From: Comamonas sp. NLF-1-9
GTDB lineage: Bacteria; Pseudomonadota; Gammaproteobacteria; Burkholderiales; Burkholderiaceae_C
Direction: 5' to 3'
Length of the DNA stretch: 64,000 nucleotides
NCBI RefSeq assembly: GCF_019195435.1
Contig: NZ_CP078069.1
Location: forward strand, 310,001-374,000
Shown: piece by piece, positions 1 to 8,733 of the stretch
Position numbering within the stretch: the first letter of the stretch is position 1
Layout of the letters: every line of letters starts with the position of its first letter
Notes under the pieces: model-generated
The model's input: only the letters and a program-made list of their open reading frames with translations
Told to the model about the DNA's origin: nothing
Database searches by the model: none
Made by a program: the position numbers and the translations under genes

Positions 1-1
1 G

Positions 2-730
2 AGCGGCGGTGACAGCTGGTTCTTCCTGACCGCCGATTACGCCTTCGGCCACGCGCTCGAGAAGGACACCTCCGAGGTCGTGAAGAACAACGGCGGCAAG
101 GTGCTGGGCAGTGTCAAGGTGCCGCTGGGCACGACGGACTTCTCGTCCTTCCTGCTGCAGGCCCAGGGCTCCAAGGCCAAGATCGTCGGCCTGGCCAACG
201 CCGGCAACGACACCATCAACTCGATCAAGCAGGCGGCCGAGTTCGGCATCGTCAAGGGCGGCCAGAAGATGGCCGGTCTGCTGGTGTTCATCAGCGACGT
301 GCACGGCCTGGGCCTGCAGACCGCGCAAGGCCTGCAGTTGACCGAGACCTTCTACTGGAACCAGGACGACGGCGCGCGCGCATGGTCCAAGCGCTTTGGC
401 GAGCGCCATGGCGGCAAGATGCCGACCTCGGCCCAGGCAGGCGTGTACGCCGGCATGCTGCACTACCTGAAGGCGGTGGACGCACTGCAGGAGGATGCCG
501 ACGGCGCCAAGGTGGTGGCCGAGATGAAGAAGCTGCCCACGGACGATCCGCTGTTCGGCAAGGGCGTGGTGCGCGAAGACGGTCGCAAGATCCATCCCGC
601 CTACCTGTTCGAGGTGAAGACGCCGGCCGAGTCCAAGGGCCCCTGGGACTACTACAAGCTGGTGCAGACCATCCCGGCAGACCAGGCCTTCCGTCCGCTC
701 AAGGACGGCAATTGCCCGCTGGTGAAGTAA
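2..730 (+). CDS. ABC transporter substrate-binding protein, branched-chain amino acid/amide type (5' end outside window)
   Basis: The reading frame is already open at the window edge, so the N-terminus and signal peptide lie upstream. The 242 visible residues look like the C-terminal part of a periplasmic-binding-fold type I receptor (LivJ/urea/amide-binding group): SWFFLTADYAFGHALEKD near the edge, then GNDTINSIKQAAEFG, and a conserved end with a WDYYKL segment. It would deliver a small amide or amino-acid ligand to the membrane permeases encoded by the next two genes, which follow after 37 bp in the same direction. The matching ATPase genes are not downstream and are probably upstream of the window. 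The exact ligand cannot be read from the sequence. Confidence 0.9.
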   Translation, partial: SGGDSWFFLTADYAFGHALEKDTSEVVKNNGGKVLGSVKVPLGTTDFSSFLLQAQGSKAKIVGLANAGNDTINSIKQAAEFGIVKGGQKMAGLLVFISDVHGLGLQTAQGLQLTETFYWNQDDGARAWSKRFGERHGGKMPTSAQAGVYAGMLHYLKAVDALQEDADGAKVVAEMKKLPTDDPLFGKGVVREDGRKIHPAYLFEVKTPAESKGPWDYYKLVQTIPADQAFRPLKDGNCPLVK

Positions 731-767
731 GAGCGGCGGATATCGAAGAGAAGCGGGGCGTTACCCA

Positions 768-1652
768 ATGGACATATTCGGCATTCCCGTGCAGGCCTTG
801 ATGGGGCAGCTGCTCATCGGGCTGATCAATGGCTCCTTCTACGCCCTGCTCTCGCTCGGGCTGGCCGTGATATTCGGCCTGCTCAACATCATCAACTTTG
901 CCCACGGCGCGTTCTACATGATGGGCGCGTTCGGGGCCTATCTGCTGCTCAACAAGCTGGGCCTCAATTACTGGTGGGCCCTGCTGCTGTCCCCGATCAT
1001 CGTCGGGGCGGTGGGCGTGGTGCTCGAGCGCACCATGCTCAAGCGCCTCTACCAGCTCGATCACCTCTACGGCCTCTTGCTCACTTTCGGGCTGGCGCTG
1101 ATCATCCAGGGGCTGTTTCGCAATGAATTCGGCTCCAGCGGCCTGCCCTACGCGATACCGGCGCAGCTCTCGGGCGGGCAGAACCTGGGCTTCATGTTCC
1201 TGCCCAACTACCGCGCCTGGGTCATCGTCGCGTCCCTGGTCGTGTGCCTGCTGACCTGGTACGTGATCGAACACACGCGCCTGGGCGGCTATCTGCGCGC
1301 CGCGACCGAAAACCCGCAACTGGTGCAGGCCTTCGGCATCAACGTGCCGCGCATGATCACGCTCACCTTCGGTTTCGGCGTGGGTCTGGCGGCGCTGGCC
1401 GGAGTCATGGCCGCGCCCATCTACCAGGTCGGGCCGCTCATGGGGGCCGACCTCATCATCGTCGTGTTTGCCGTGGTGGTCATAGGCGGCATGGGCTCGA
1501 TCATGGGCGCCATCGTCACCGGCTTCGGCCTGGGGCTGGTCGAAGGCCTGACCAAGGTCTTCTACCCCGAGGCTTCCACTACCGTGATCTTCGTCATCAT
1601 GACCATCGTGCTGCTGCTGCGACCGGCAGGGCTGTTTGGCGCAGAAAAGTAA
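768..1652 (+). CDS. Branched-chain amino acid ABC transporter permease, LivH type
   Basis: Inner-membrane permease of the LivH family, 294 aa, the usual length. The N-terminal FYALLSLGLAVIFGLLNIIN and NFAHGAFYMMGAF segments are the family hallmark, and the central IGGMGSIMGAIVTGFGLG stretch is the conserved cytoplasmic loop that contacts the ATPase. Hydrophobic segments run throughout. It starts at an ATG 37 bp after the binding-protein gene and ends 4 bp before the LivM-type partner, so the three are one operon. Substrate is undetermined; the binding protein is of a class that includes short-chain amides and urea as well as amino acids. Confidence 0.93.
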   Translation: MDIFGIPVQALMGQLLIGLINGSFYALLSLGLAVIFGLLNIINFAHGAFYMMGAFGAYLLLNKLGLNYWWALLLSPIIVGAVGVVLERTMLKRLYQLDHLYGLLLTFGLALIIQGLFRNEFGSSGLPYAIPAQLSGGQNLGFMFLPNYRAWVIVASLVVCLLTWYVIEHTRLGGYLRAATENPQLVQAFGINVPRMITLTFGFGVGLAALAGVMAAPIYQVGPLMGADLIIVVFAVVVIGGMGSIMGAIVTGFGLGLVEGLTKVFYPEASTTVIFVIMTIVLLLRPAGLFGAEK

Positions 1653-1656
1653 ATCC

Positions 1657-2640
1657 ATGAACACAGCAGTGAGTACCCCGGTACACGCTTCCGCGGCCGA
1701 GCTGGAAAAGGCCGCGCGGCGCACCCATTTGACGGTGTTCGTCCTCATGATGGTGGTGCTGATCGCCGCGCCCTTCCTCGGCGTCTATCCGGTCTTCATG
1801 ATGAAGGTGATGTGCTTTGCGCTGTTCGCCTGCGCCTTCAACCTTTTGCTCGGCTTTGGCGGCCTGTTGTCCTTCGGTCATGCGATGTTTCTCGGTGGCG
1901 CCGGCTATGCGGCCGCGCATTCGGCCAAGGTCTGGGGCTTCACGCCGGAGCTGGCCGTTCTCTTTGCCACTGCCTGCACTGCCGCGCTCGGCTGGGTGAC
2001 GGGCCTGCTGGCGATCCGCCGCCAGGGCATCTACTTTGCGATGATCACGCTGGCGCTGGCGCAAATGGTGTTCTTCTTCAGCCTGCAGGCGCCCTTTACC
2101 CACGGCGAGGACGGCATCCAGGCGGTGCCGCGCGGCAAGCTCTTCGGCCTGATCGACTTGTCGCAGCCGACCGCGATGTACATCTTCGTGCTGCTGATCT
2201 TCGTGATCGGGTTCGCGCTCATCTACCGCATCGTGCATTCGCCCTTTGGCCAGGTGCTTCAGGCGATACGCGAGAACGAGGCACGGGCGATCTCGCTGGG
2301 CTACGACGCCGACAAGTTCAAGCACCGTGCCTACGTGCTGTCGGCCACGCTCTCGGGCCTGGCGGGCGCGACCAAGGCCATCTTGTTTCAACTGGCTTCA
2401 CTCACCGACGTGCACTGGGGCATGTCGGGCGAGGTGGTGTTGATGACGCTGGTGGGCGGCATGGGCACGATCTTCGGGCCGGTCGTCGGCGCGGCGGTGA
2501 TCGTCACCATGCAGAACTACCTGGCCGAGCTGGGCGCCTGGGTGACCGTGGTGCAGGGCGTGATCTTCGTCATCTGCGTGCTGCTGTTTCGCCGCGGCAT
2601 CGTCGGCGAGATCGGCAACTGGCTCAAGAAGTCGCTCTGA
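1657..2640 (+). CDS. Branched-chain amino acid ABC transporter permease, LivM type
   Basis: Second permease subunit of the import complex, 327 aa. The family pattern is visible: FNLLLGFGGLLSFGHAMFLG near residues 65-85, a central EGDGIQ-like loop (HGEDGIQAVPRG), and the C-terminal LVGGMGTIFGPVVGA coupling loop. I place the start at the ATG at 1657, 4 bp after the LivH-type stop; an in-frame TTG at 1636 would overlap the upstream gene. The gene ends 30 bp from the convergent lipocalin-like gene. No ATP-binding gene follows, unlike the complete livHMGF set at 28721-32274. Confidence 0.92.
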   Translation: MNTAVSTPVHASAAELEKAARRTHLTVFVLMMVVLIAAPFLGVYPVFMMKVMCFALFACAFNLLLGFGGLLSFGHAMFLGGAGYAAAHSAKVWGFTPELAVLFATACTAALGWVTGLLAIRRQGIYFAMITLALAQMVFFFSLQAPFTHGEDGIQAVPRGKLFGLIDLSQPTAMYIFVLLIFVIGFALIYRIVHSPFGQVLQAIRENEARAISLGYDADKFKHRAYVLSATLSGLAGATKAILFQLASLTDVHWGMSGEVVLMTLVGGMGTIFGPVVGAAVIVTMQNYLAELGAWVTVVQGVIFVICVLLFRRGIVGEIGNWLKKSL

Positions 2641-2670
2641 GCGTCACTTGGGCCGCCGGCAGTCCGCGTT

Positions 2671-3771
2671 TCAGCGCAACTGCAGCGGCTGGGCGTAGCC
2701 CGTCATCTCCAGGTAGCCGCGGCCGATTTCCCTGTCGGCTTCGTCGCGCAGCGTGCTCAGGCCTTCCCAGTAGATTGCGCCGGTGGAGGCGCGGCTGTCG
2801 AGCTCCTGGTCGTCGAGCAGTGCGGTGATGCCATAGTTGCCGGCAGGCGTTTGCAGCCGCCAGCGCACGGGGTAGCGCGCCCCGCTCAGGGCGCTGCGCC
2901 AATGGCCTTGCGCCGTGAAGCGCACCTCGTCGCTGCCGAAGACCTGCACCGGCGCGTCGCCCGAGGGGCGCAACGAGCCGCCGGCCCACAGCGCGCTGCC
3001 GTCGGCGCGGCGCAGCTGAAAGGCGGTGAGCGCGCCGCCGCCGCGCAGATTCATGCCGATCCAGTCCCAGCCCACGGCATCGGGGGCAAGCAGGGTTTCG
3101 CTCCACTCGTGATCCATCCAGGCACGGTTGTCCCAAGCCTCGCCGCTGGTGAGTGGCATGCGCTGCCCGGCTACGCTCAATGCACCTGCAAGCTGCAGCT
3201 GCGGCTGGCTCACGTAGTAGCTGGCTTCATCAGGATGCGGGCCTTTGCGCGAAAGGCCGGCGTCGCCCTGCAGCAGCGGCGCCTGGGTGCTGCTGGCGTC
3301 GATCTCCAGCGCAAAGTCGGCGGCGCCTGCCCGGATGGCGTAGCGGCTGTCGCCCGGCCCGCCGTGGGGCGTGCGCGTGAGCGACCAGTCTTGCAGCCGA
3401 ATCGCGCAGTCGGTGCTGGAGGCCTCGGCCACGCCCCAGCCTGCGCGCGCCACGCGCTGGTCGTGCAGCAGGCGGCCGCGGCGCAGGTCGGTGACCGCGG
3501 CATGGGCAAACAGCAACTGGCGCGCGGCAAAGCGCGATTGCAGGGATTGCGCCGCGTCCACGCGCGAGCGAAAGAAGGTGATCTGAAAGCCCCACAAGCC
3601 CTCGGCCGTGCGCGCCTGGCCGGTGATGTACCACCATTCGGTGCGCAGTTCGGGGTGGCTGCCGTGGTCGCGCGGAAACCGCAGCGTGCGCACCGGCAGG
3701 GCCCAGGCCGCAGCATTGAAGCCAGGCAGGCCGAGCGCGCCCAGGCCGCGCAGCATCTGGCGGCGCCGCAT
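2671..3771 (-). CDS. Secreted lipocalin-like protein, AttH/carotenoid 1,2-hydratase (CrtC-like) family
   Basis: 366 aa. The N-terminus ([17 protein letters not shown]) is arginine-rich followed by a hydrophobic stretch, compatible with a Tat or Sec signal peptide. The mature part has the AttH/CrtC lipocalin-like landmarks: FPRDHGSHPELRTEWWYITG, FQITFFRSR, and a second-half WMDHEWSE motif followed by WDWIGMNL. Related proteins are commonly encoded with an ABC ATPase and an FtsX-type permease (the att genes), and both occur in this minus-strand cluster. Its start codon overlaps the stop of the upstream PLP-enzyme gene (ATGA), implying translational coupling. Biochemical role is unknown; hydratase activity should not be assumed from the family name. 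Confidence 0.85.
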   Translation of the reverse strand: MRRRQMLRGLGALGLPGFNAAAWALPVRTLRFPRDHGSHPELRTEWWYITGQARTAEGLWGFQITFFRSRVDAAQSLQSRFAARQLLFAHAAVTDLRRGRLLHDQRVARAGWGVAEASSTDCAIRLQDWSLTRTPHGGPGDSRYAIRAGAADFALEIDASSTQAPLLQGDAGLSRKGPHPDEASYYVSQPQLQLAGALSVAGQRMPLTSGEAWDNRAWMDHEWSETLLAPDAVGWDWIGMNLRGGGALTAFQLRRADGSALWAGGSLRPSGDAPVQVFGSDEVRFTAQGHWRSALSGARYPVRWRLQTPAGNYGITALLDDQELDSRASTGAIYWEGLSTLRDEADREIGRGYLEMTGYAQPLQLR

Positions 3772-4838
3772 CAGGTGAGCAGGCCCTGCAAGCGGGCCTC
3801 GGCGCCCGCGCAGTCGCCCAGGGTGTTCTTCACCCACGCGTCGTCGTGGTAGGTGTTCAGATAGCGCTCGCCCGCGTCGCACAGCAGCGAGAGGATGGAG
3901 CCTTGCTCGCCCCGGCGGCGCATCTCGTTTGCCAGGGCCATCATCACCGAGAAGTTGGTGCCGGTCGATGGCCCGACGCGCCGCCCGAGAATGCGCGAGA
4001 GCGCGCGCATCGCGGCGATGGAGTCCACGTCTTGCACGACTTCCATGCGATCGACCAGCGAGCGGATGAAGCTCGGCTCGACGCGCGGGCGCCCTATGCC
4101 TTCGATGCGTGACCCACACGCGGTGAGCGCGGCGTCGCCACTGGCCCAGTAGTCGGCGAAGACCGAGCCGGCCGGGTCGGCCACGCACAGGCGCGTGGCG
4201 TGGCGCTGGTAGCGCGTGTAGCGGCCTATGGTGGCGCTGGTGCCGCCGGTGCCTGCGGCCACGACGATCCAGCTCGGGACGGGATGGCGCTCGCGCTGCA
4301 TCTGCTCGAACATGCTCTCTGCGATGTTGTTGTTGCCGCGCCAGTCGGTGGCGCGCTCGGCGTAGGTGAACTGGTCCATGTAGTGCCCGCCGCTCTCCTG
4401 CGCGATGGCGCGCGCCGCGTCGTAGACCTGGGCAGCGGTGTCCACGAAGTGGCAGCGCCCGCCGTGGAATTCGATCAGCGCGACCTTCTCGGCCGAGGTG
4501 TTGCGCGTCATCACCGCGACGAAGGGCAAGCCGAGCAGGCGGGCGAAGTAGGCCTCGCTCACGGCGGTGGAGCCGCTCGATGCCTCGACGATGGTCGAGC
4601 CCTCGTGCACCCAGCCGTTGCACAGCGCATACAGGAAGAGCGAGCGCGCCAGGCGGTGCTTGAGGCTGCCCGTGGGGTGGGTCGATTCGTCTTTGAGGTA
4701 CAGGTCTATCCCCGCGCTGGCGTAGCCGGGCAGCGGAATCGGGATCAGGTGGGTGTCGGCGCTGCGCTGGTAGTCGGCCTCGATGCGGGCCACGGCCTGG
4801 TGCAGCCAGGTGCAGGTGGAGCAGGTCTGGGGTTTCAT
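3771..4838 (-). CDS. PLP-dependent cysteine synthase / cystathionine beta-synthase family enzyme
   Basis: 355 aa, fold-type II PLP enzyme. [13 protein letters not shown] holds the predicted Schiff-base lysine, [12 protein letters not shown] corresponds to the substrate-binding loop, and [12 protein letters not shown] is the glycine-rich phosphate-binding loop. The N-terminus has a Cys pair (CSTCTW) not typical of CysK. Family members include cysteine synthases and the L-cysteine desulfhydrase Cds1; the sequence alone does not tell synthesis from desulfuration. It lies 26 bp downstream of the FtsX permease and overlaps the lipocalin-like gene by ATGA, which makes it part of that operon. An amino-acid or thiol substrate link to the transporter is possible but is inference. 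Confidence 0.85.
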   Translation of the reverse strand: MKPQTCSTCTWLHQAVARIEADYQRSADTHLIPIPLPGYASAGIDLYLKDESTHPTGSLKHRLARSLFLYALCNGWVHEGSTIVEASSGSTAVSEAYFARLLGLPFVAVMTRNTSAEKVALIEFHGGRCHFVDTAAQVYDAARAIAQESGGHYMDQFTYAERATDWRGNNNIAESMFEQMQRERHPVPSWIVVAAGTGGTSATIGRYTRYQRHATRLCVADPAGSVFADYWASGDAALTACGSRIEGIGRPRVEPSFIRSLVDRMEVVQDVDSIAAMRALSRILGRRVGPSTGTNFSVMMALANEMRRRGEQGSILSLLCDAGERYLNTYHDDAWVKNTLGDCAGAEARLQGLLT

Positions 4839-4864
4839 GGCCGGATTGTGACGCGCGTGGCGGA

Positions 4865-7438
4865 CTACCAGTCTTCCTTCACGGCCAGCACCGCGTCGCG
4901 GCCTGCGGCCGCCAGGCCGGTGAGCCAGGCAGTGAGGGCGCCGGCCACGACCACGGCCGCCGCCAGCAGCGCCAGGCGAGTCCAGGGCACGACCGTGTCC
5001 ATGCTCCAGTGAAAGCTCTGCGGGTTGACCACCCGCACCAGCACCAGCGCCGCCAGCAGCCCGAGCGCAGTGCCCGCGGCCGCGCCCACTGCCATCCAGG
5101 CCGTGCCTTCGCCGCTCACGACCGCGAGGATTTGCCGGCGCGTCAGGCCCAGGTGGGTGAGCAAGCCGAACTCCTTGCGCCGCGCCAGCACCTGGGCCGA
5201 CAGGCTCGCGGCCACGCCAAACAAGCCTATGCCCACGGCCACCGCCTGCAGCCAGTAGGTGACCGCAAAACTGCGGTCAAAGAGCTGCAGGGTGTGGGCG
5301 CGGATGGCGTCGGTGCGGCTGAATTCCAGCGCCTGCGCCGCGCCGCCGCGGGCGCGCAGCGCGGCCAAGACCGCATCCTGCAGCGCGCCTAGGCTGCTGC
5401 CCGGCGCGGGCCAGAGCGCCAGTTCGCTCGCACGCTCGTCGCCGCTCAGGCGGATGAAGTCCGCGCGCGCCATCACCGCCGCGCCCGTCTGGCGCACGTA
5501 ATCGCGCCACACGCCAGATATGAAAAAGAGAGCTTCTTGCGCTTGCGGGGATTGGGTTTGCGGCCGAAATGCCTTGGAAAATTCGGGCCAGTCCCGACCC
5601 GGGCGCACGCCGTAGAGGTCCAGCACCGCCTCGCTCACGTACAGCGGGATGCGCCCGGGCGGCGCGGGCACCGCGGCCTGGGTCAGGGGCAGGCTGCGTT
5701 CGGCTTGCGCGTCCAGCGGGCGCGCCAGGATCGCCAGCGGCGGCAGGCTGGCCGACAGGCGCAGGCTGCTGGTGCGCAGCGCCTGCACCCGCTGCACCTG
5801 GGGCAGGCGCTCCAGCGCCTGAACCAGCGCGGCAGAGAACACCGCGCCGTCGTCGCCCTGGGCGGCGCCGCTTGCACGCAGATAGGCGGGCGCGGGCAGC
5901 ATCGCGTCCAGCCATTGCTGAACCGACTGGCGAAAGCTCGTGACCATCACCGTGAGTGCCACCGCCAGGCTGAGCGCGGCGACCACGCCGCCCACGGTCG
6001 CCGCCGTTGCGCCACGCGTGCGCCGGGCGCGCTCGAGCGCCAGCAGCGCGAGCGCATGGCGGCCGGCCCAGGGCGCGAGCACGCCGAGCAGCCACTGCGT
6101 GAGCCAAGGCAGCAGCGCAATGCCGCCCACCAGCAGCAGCGCGACCGAGGCATAGGCCCCGAGCGCCATGCCCGCCACCGGCGGTGCCTGCGCCAGCAGC
6201 GCGCTGGCCGCCAGCATGGCCAGGCCGGGCAGCGCCAGGCGGTGCACGCTGGCGCCAGGCAGCGCCATGCCCAGACCCTTGAGCGTCTGCGCCGGCGGCA
6301 GGCGCTGGGCGCTGCGCGCCGGCCACCATGCGCCGGCCCAGGCGGCGCCCAGGCCGAGCAGCGCATAGGCGAGGGCGGCGCCGTTGCTCCAGTGCAGTCG
6401 GCTGGTGCCGGAAAAATAGCCGCCGCCCAGGTCGCCTCCGGCCAGGCGCAGCGCCAGCGCGGCCAGCAGCGCCCCCAGCAGCACGCCCAGCAGGCTGCCC
6501 AGCAGGCCCAGCGCGCTCGCTTCGCGCAAGACCAGCCACAGCCGCTGGCGCGGCGTCGCGCCGAGCACCGCCAGCAGCGCAAACTGCGGCTGGCGCCGCG
6601 CCACCGCCAGCGCCTGCACCGAAAACACCAGATAGGCGCCGGTGAACAGCGCAATCAGCGCCAGCACCGTGAGGTTGACCCGGTAGGCGCGCGAGAGCTG
6701 GTCCATCTGGCTGCTCTCCGCCTGGGGCGTGCTCAGCAGCAGGGCGTCGGCCTGCGCCGGCGTGAGCGCAAGCGAGCGCAGCAGCGCCTGCTGCGTCGCG
6801 CCCGGCACAAGCTGCAGGTCCACGCGGCTGAGCCAGCCGCCCTGGCCGAGCAAGTCCTGCGCCGCGCCGATGTCCATCACCGCCAGCGGGCCACCGCCGG
6901 CGGCCACGCTGCCGGCCACCGCCACCGGCAGGCGCTGCAGCCCCACCTGCAGCTCTACAGTGGCGGGGCCCCGGGGCAAGTCCAGCGCCTGCAGCGCGCT
7001 GGCGTTCAGGAACACAGTGGCGGCGGCAAAGAGGCTGGTGCGTGCGCTCTCGGGCCAGGGGCGGGGCATGAGCGCCGGCGCCATGCCGGGCAACACCAGG
7101 CTGTCGACCGCGAGCAGGCGCAGCGGGCTCTGCTGCGCGCCGGCGCTCGCCTGCACGCGCGCTTCCAGCACCGGGTTGGCGCGCAGCACCAGCGGGCTTT
7201 GCACCAGAGCGCCAAAAAGCGCCTCGGGCAGCCGGCCCTGGCGCGCGCGCACCTGCAGGTCGCTCTGGCCGCTGGCGGCGCGCGTGGCCTGGGCAAATTC
7301 GGTAAACGCGCTGGCGTTGATCAACTGCACCGCCAGCGCCAGCGCCACCCCGAGCATGATGGCCAGCACCGCCGCGAGGGCGCGCCAGGGGTGGCGGCGC
7401 AAGTCCTGCCAGGAGAAGCTGAGGAAGAGGCCGCGCAT
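4865..7438 (-). CDS. ABC transporter permease, FtsX/MacB family (long YbbP/AttFG-like form)
   Basis: About 857 aa. One N-terminal membrane segment ([20 protein letters not shown]) is followed by a large extracytoplasmic domain, then several hydrophobic segments and a second FtsX domain ending in clustered membrane helices. This is the duplicated-FtsX architecture of exporters that work with LolD/MacB-like ATPases, extracting or exporting lipids, lipoproteins or peptides. The ATPase encoded at 8059-8733 is the likely partner. I chose the ATG at 7438 ([18 protein letters not shown]); an upstream in-frame extension would run through the promoter of the divergent hsp20 gene. Positions 5523-5571 inside the gene match a repeat family seen elsewhere in the window and encode a Gln/Ala-rich insert just before [10 protein letters not shown]. 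Confidence 0.9.
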   Translation of the reverse strand: MRGLFLSFSWQDLRRHPWRALAAVLAIMLGVALALAVQLINASAFTEFAQATRAASGQSDLQVRARQGRLPEALFGALVQSPLVLRANPVLEARVQASAGAQQSPLRLLAVDSLVLPGMAPALMPRPWPESARTSLFAAATVFLNASALQALDLPRGPATVELQVGLQRLPVAVAGSVAAGGGPLAVMDIGAAQDLLGQGGWLSRVDLQLVPGATQQALLRSLALTPAQADALLLSTPQAESSQMDQLSRAYRVNLTVLALIALFTGAYLVFSVQALAVARRQPQFALLAVLGATPRQRLWLVLREASALGLLGSLLGVLLGALLAALALRLAGGDLGGGYFSGTSRLHWSNGAALAYALLGLGAAWAGAWWPARSAQRLPPAQTLKGLGMALPGASVHRLALPGLAMLAASALLAQAPPVAGMALGAYASVALLLVGGIALLPWLTQWLLGVLAPWAGRHALALLALERARRTRGATAATVGGVVAALSLAVALTVMVTSFRQSVQQWLDAMLPAPAYLRASGAAQGDDGAVFSAALVQALERLPQVQRVQALRTSSLRLSASLPPLAILARPLDAQAERSLPLTQAAVPAPPGRIPLYVSEAVLDLYGVRPGRDWPEFSKAFRPQTQSPQAQEALFFISGVWRDYVRQTGAAVMARADFIRLSGDERASELALWPAPGSSLGALQDAVLAALRARGGAAQALEFSRTDAIRAHTLQLFDRSFAVTYWLQAVAVGIGLFGVAASLSAQVLARRKEFGLLTHLGLTRRQILAVVSGEGTAWMAVGAAAGTALGLLAALVLVRVVNPQSFHWSMDTVVPWTRLALLAAAVVVAGALTAWLTGLAAAGRDAVLAVKEDW
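5523..5571 (+). repeat. Interspersed 49-bp repeat, copy inside the FtsX permease gene
   Basis: Aligned without gaps to the intergenic copy at 36181-36229, about 31 of 49 positions agree by eye, including the AGCTnC, GCGCTTG and GGCC blocks. It lies antisense to the permease gene and is read in frame, giving roughly the peptide [13 protein letters not shown]. The lower-complexity peptide suggests an insertion rather than ancestral coding sequence. Confidence 0.5.
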
Positions 7439-7466
7439 GGGCGCCGATTGTCCGCCGCCGCTCGCG

Positions 7467-7497
7467 CCCCTTGAAACGCGGCCAGGGGCGCGCATCT
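7467..7497 (+). promoter_or_regulatory. Sigma-32 (heat-shock) promoter of hsp20
   Basis: CCCCTTGAAA at 7467-7476 matches the sigma-32 -35 consensus (CTTGAAA), and GCGCATCT at 7490-7497 resembles the -10 consensus (CCCCATnT). About 14 bp separate the conserved cores, inside the expected range. Transcription would start near 7504 and give a leader of about 45 nt. The promoter lies in the 110-bp gap between the divergent hsp20 and permease genes. The cognate sigma factor gene rpoH is in the same window (62036-62971). Confidence 0.72.
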
Positions 7498-7548
7498 TGG
7501 GTGCATGCCGCCATACGCGCGGCCAGTTCACCCTCAAGGAGTTACGAC

Positions 7549-7977
7549 ATGAATGCATTGATGACCCGCGGCAGCCTGTTCGACGACTTTTTCCGTGACA
7601 TCGCGCCCGGTTTTTACGTGCGCCCGCTGCACGGTGATGCGCTGCCCCAGCCCTCGCAAATCCGCGTCGACGTCAAGGAAGACGACGCCAGCTACTGCGT
7701 GCAGGCCGAGCTGCCCGGCGTGCCCAAGGAGGACATCCAGGTGTCCATCGACGGCGCCGTGGTCACGCTGCGCGCCGAGGTGCAGCAGCACGACGAGAAG
7801 AAGGACGGCGAGAAGGTGCTGCGCAGCGAGCGCTATTTCGGCTCGGTCGCGCGCAGCTTTCAGCTGCCCATGGAAGTCGACGCTGCCAAGGCCAAGGCCA
7901 AGTACGACAACGGCGTGCTGACCCTGAACCTGCCCAAGAAGACCGAAGGCAAGGTGCAGCGCCTGGCAGTGGAATAA
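7549..7977 (+). CDS. Small heat-shock protein, Hsp20/alpha-crystallin family
   Basis: 142 aa, the usual size. The alpha-crystallin domain runs from about residue 40 to the end: IRVDVKEDDASYCVQAELPG, then GVPKEDIQVSIDGAVVTLRA and a final YDNGVLTLNLPKK, which are its hallmark strands. It is an ATP-independent holdase in the cytoplasm. The start is set by AAGGAG 7 nt before the ATG at 7549. The C-terminus (VQRLAVE) lacks a clear IxI/V oligomerisation motif. The gene is oriented against its neighbours, has its own sigma-32-like promoter, and ends before a long hairpin; it looks like an independent unit placed between two parts of an ABC exporter operon. Confidence 0.95.
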   Translation: MNALMTRGSLFDDFFRDIAPGFYVRPLHGDALPQPSQIRVDVKEDDASYCVQAELPGVPKEDIQVSIDGAVVTLRAEVQQHDEKKDGEKVLRSERYFGSVARSFQLPMEVDAAKAKAKYDNGVLTLNLPKKTEGKVQRLAVE

Positions 7978-8020
7978 GCTGCAGCCGCGCCGGCTTGCGG
8001 CGCGTGCACTGCGCCTGACA

Positions 8021-8051
8021 CAGGCCTTGCTGCCCCCGGCAGCAAGGCCTG
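8021..8051. terminator. Perfect 13-bp hairpin between convergent genes (probable bidirectional terminator)
   Basis: CAGGCCTTGCTGC (8021-8033) is followed by a 5-nt loop and its exact reverse complement (8039-8051). It lies between the ends of hsp20 and the ABC ATPase gene, which converge here. Neither strand has a strong U tract directly after the stem, so termination efficiency is uncertain. Confidence 0.55.
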
Positions 8052-8058
8052 TTGCGTT

Positions 8059-8733
8059 TCAGGTTGGCGCCAGCGGCTGAATGCCTGCGGCGGTCAGGCG
8101 CAGTGCGCGGTCGGCGCGCGCGGCCGCGGCGCTCGCATGCGTGACGAGCACCAGCGCCGCCTGGTGCTCGCGCGTCTGGGCGATCAGCAAGTCCATGGTG
8201 CGCGCGGCCGTGCCCGGGTCGAGGTTGCCCGTGGGTTCGTCTGCCAGCAGCAGGGGCGGGCGGTGCACCAGCGCGCGTGCAATCGCCACGCGCTGCAACT
8301 GGCCGCCGCTGAGCTGCTGCGGCAGGCGCTCGCCCAAGCCTTCGAGGCCGACGGCGGCCAGCATCTGCTGCACCCGCGCCGCGTCGGGGCGCTTGAGCAA
8401 GAGCAGCGGCAGCGCCACGTTCTGCGCCACGCTCAGGTGCGGCAGCACGTGGAAGGCCTGAAACACGAAGCCCACATGGGCGCGGCGCCAGAGCGCGCGG
8501 GCGGCGTCGTCCAGCGGCCCGAGGTCTATGCCATCAAACACCACACGCCCTTCGTCCCAGGTGTCGAGCGCGGCCAGGCAGTTGAGCAGCGTGGACTTGC
8601 CCACGCCCGAATCGCCGACGATGGCGACAAACTCGCCGCGCTGCACCTGCAGGTTCACCCGCTCGAACACGGTCTGGCCGGCGTAGCGGCGGGCCAGGTT
8701 CTCGGCCGCGATCAGGGGCAGGGCGGCGTTCAT
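8059..8733 (-). CDS. ABC transporter ATP-binding protein, LolD/MacB type
   Basis: 224 aa, a single nucleotide-binding domain. Walker A GDSGVGKS (about residues 39-46), signature [15 protein letters not shown] and Walker [13 protein letters not shown] are all intact; the [10 protein letters not shown] form is typical of the LolD/FtsE/MacB group that works with FtsX-like permeases. The obvious partner is the permease at 4865-7438, next on the same strand apart from the hsp20 gene. The ATG at 8733 overlaps the stop of miaA (ATGA), so this ATPase is translationally coupled to tRNA modification rather than to its own permease, a gene order worth noting. Confidence 0.93.
   Translation of the reverse strand: MNAALPLIAAENLARRYAGQTVFERVNLQVQRGEFVAIVGDSGVGKSTLLNCLAALDTWDEGRVVFDGIDLGPLDDAARALWRRAHVGFVFQAFHVLPHLSVAQNVALPLLLLKRPDAARVQQMLAAVGLEGLGERLPQQLSGGQLQRVAIARALVHRPPLLLADEPTGNLDPGTAARTMDLLIAQTREHQAALVLVTHASAAAARADRALRLTAAGIQPLAPT

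Noticed and set aside
699-1748. Long minus-strand open frame (349 codons) antisense to the LivH/LivM-type genes
   Set aside because: The translation is His/Asp/Gln-rich with no recognisable domain, as expected for antisense frames of high-GC membrane-protein genes.
5537-7474. Very long plus-strand open frame (645 codons) opposite the FtsX permease
   Set aside because: Arg/Gln/His-rich low-complexity translation without motifs; it mirrors codon bias of the real minus-strand gene.
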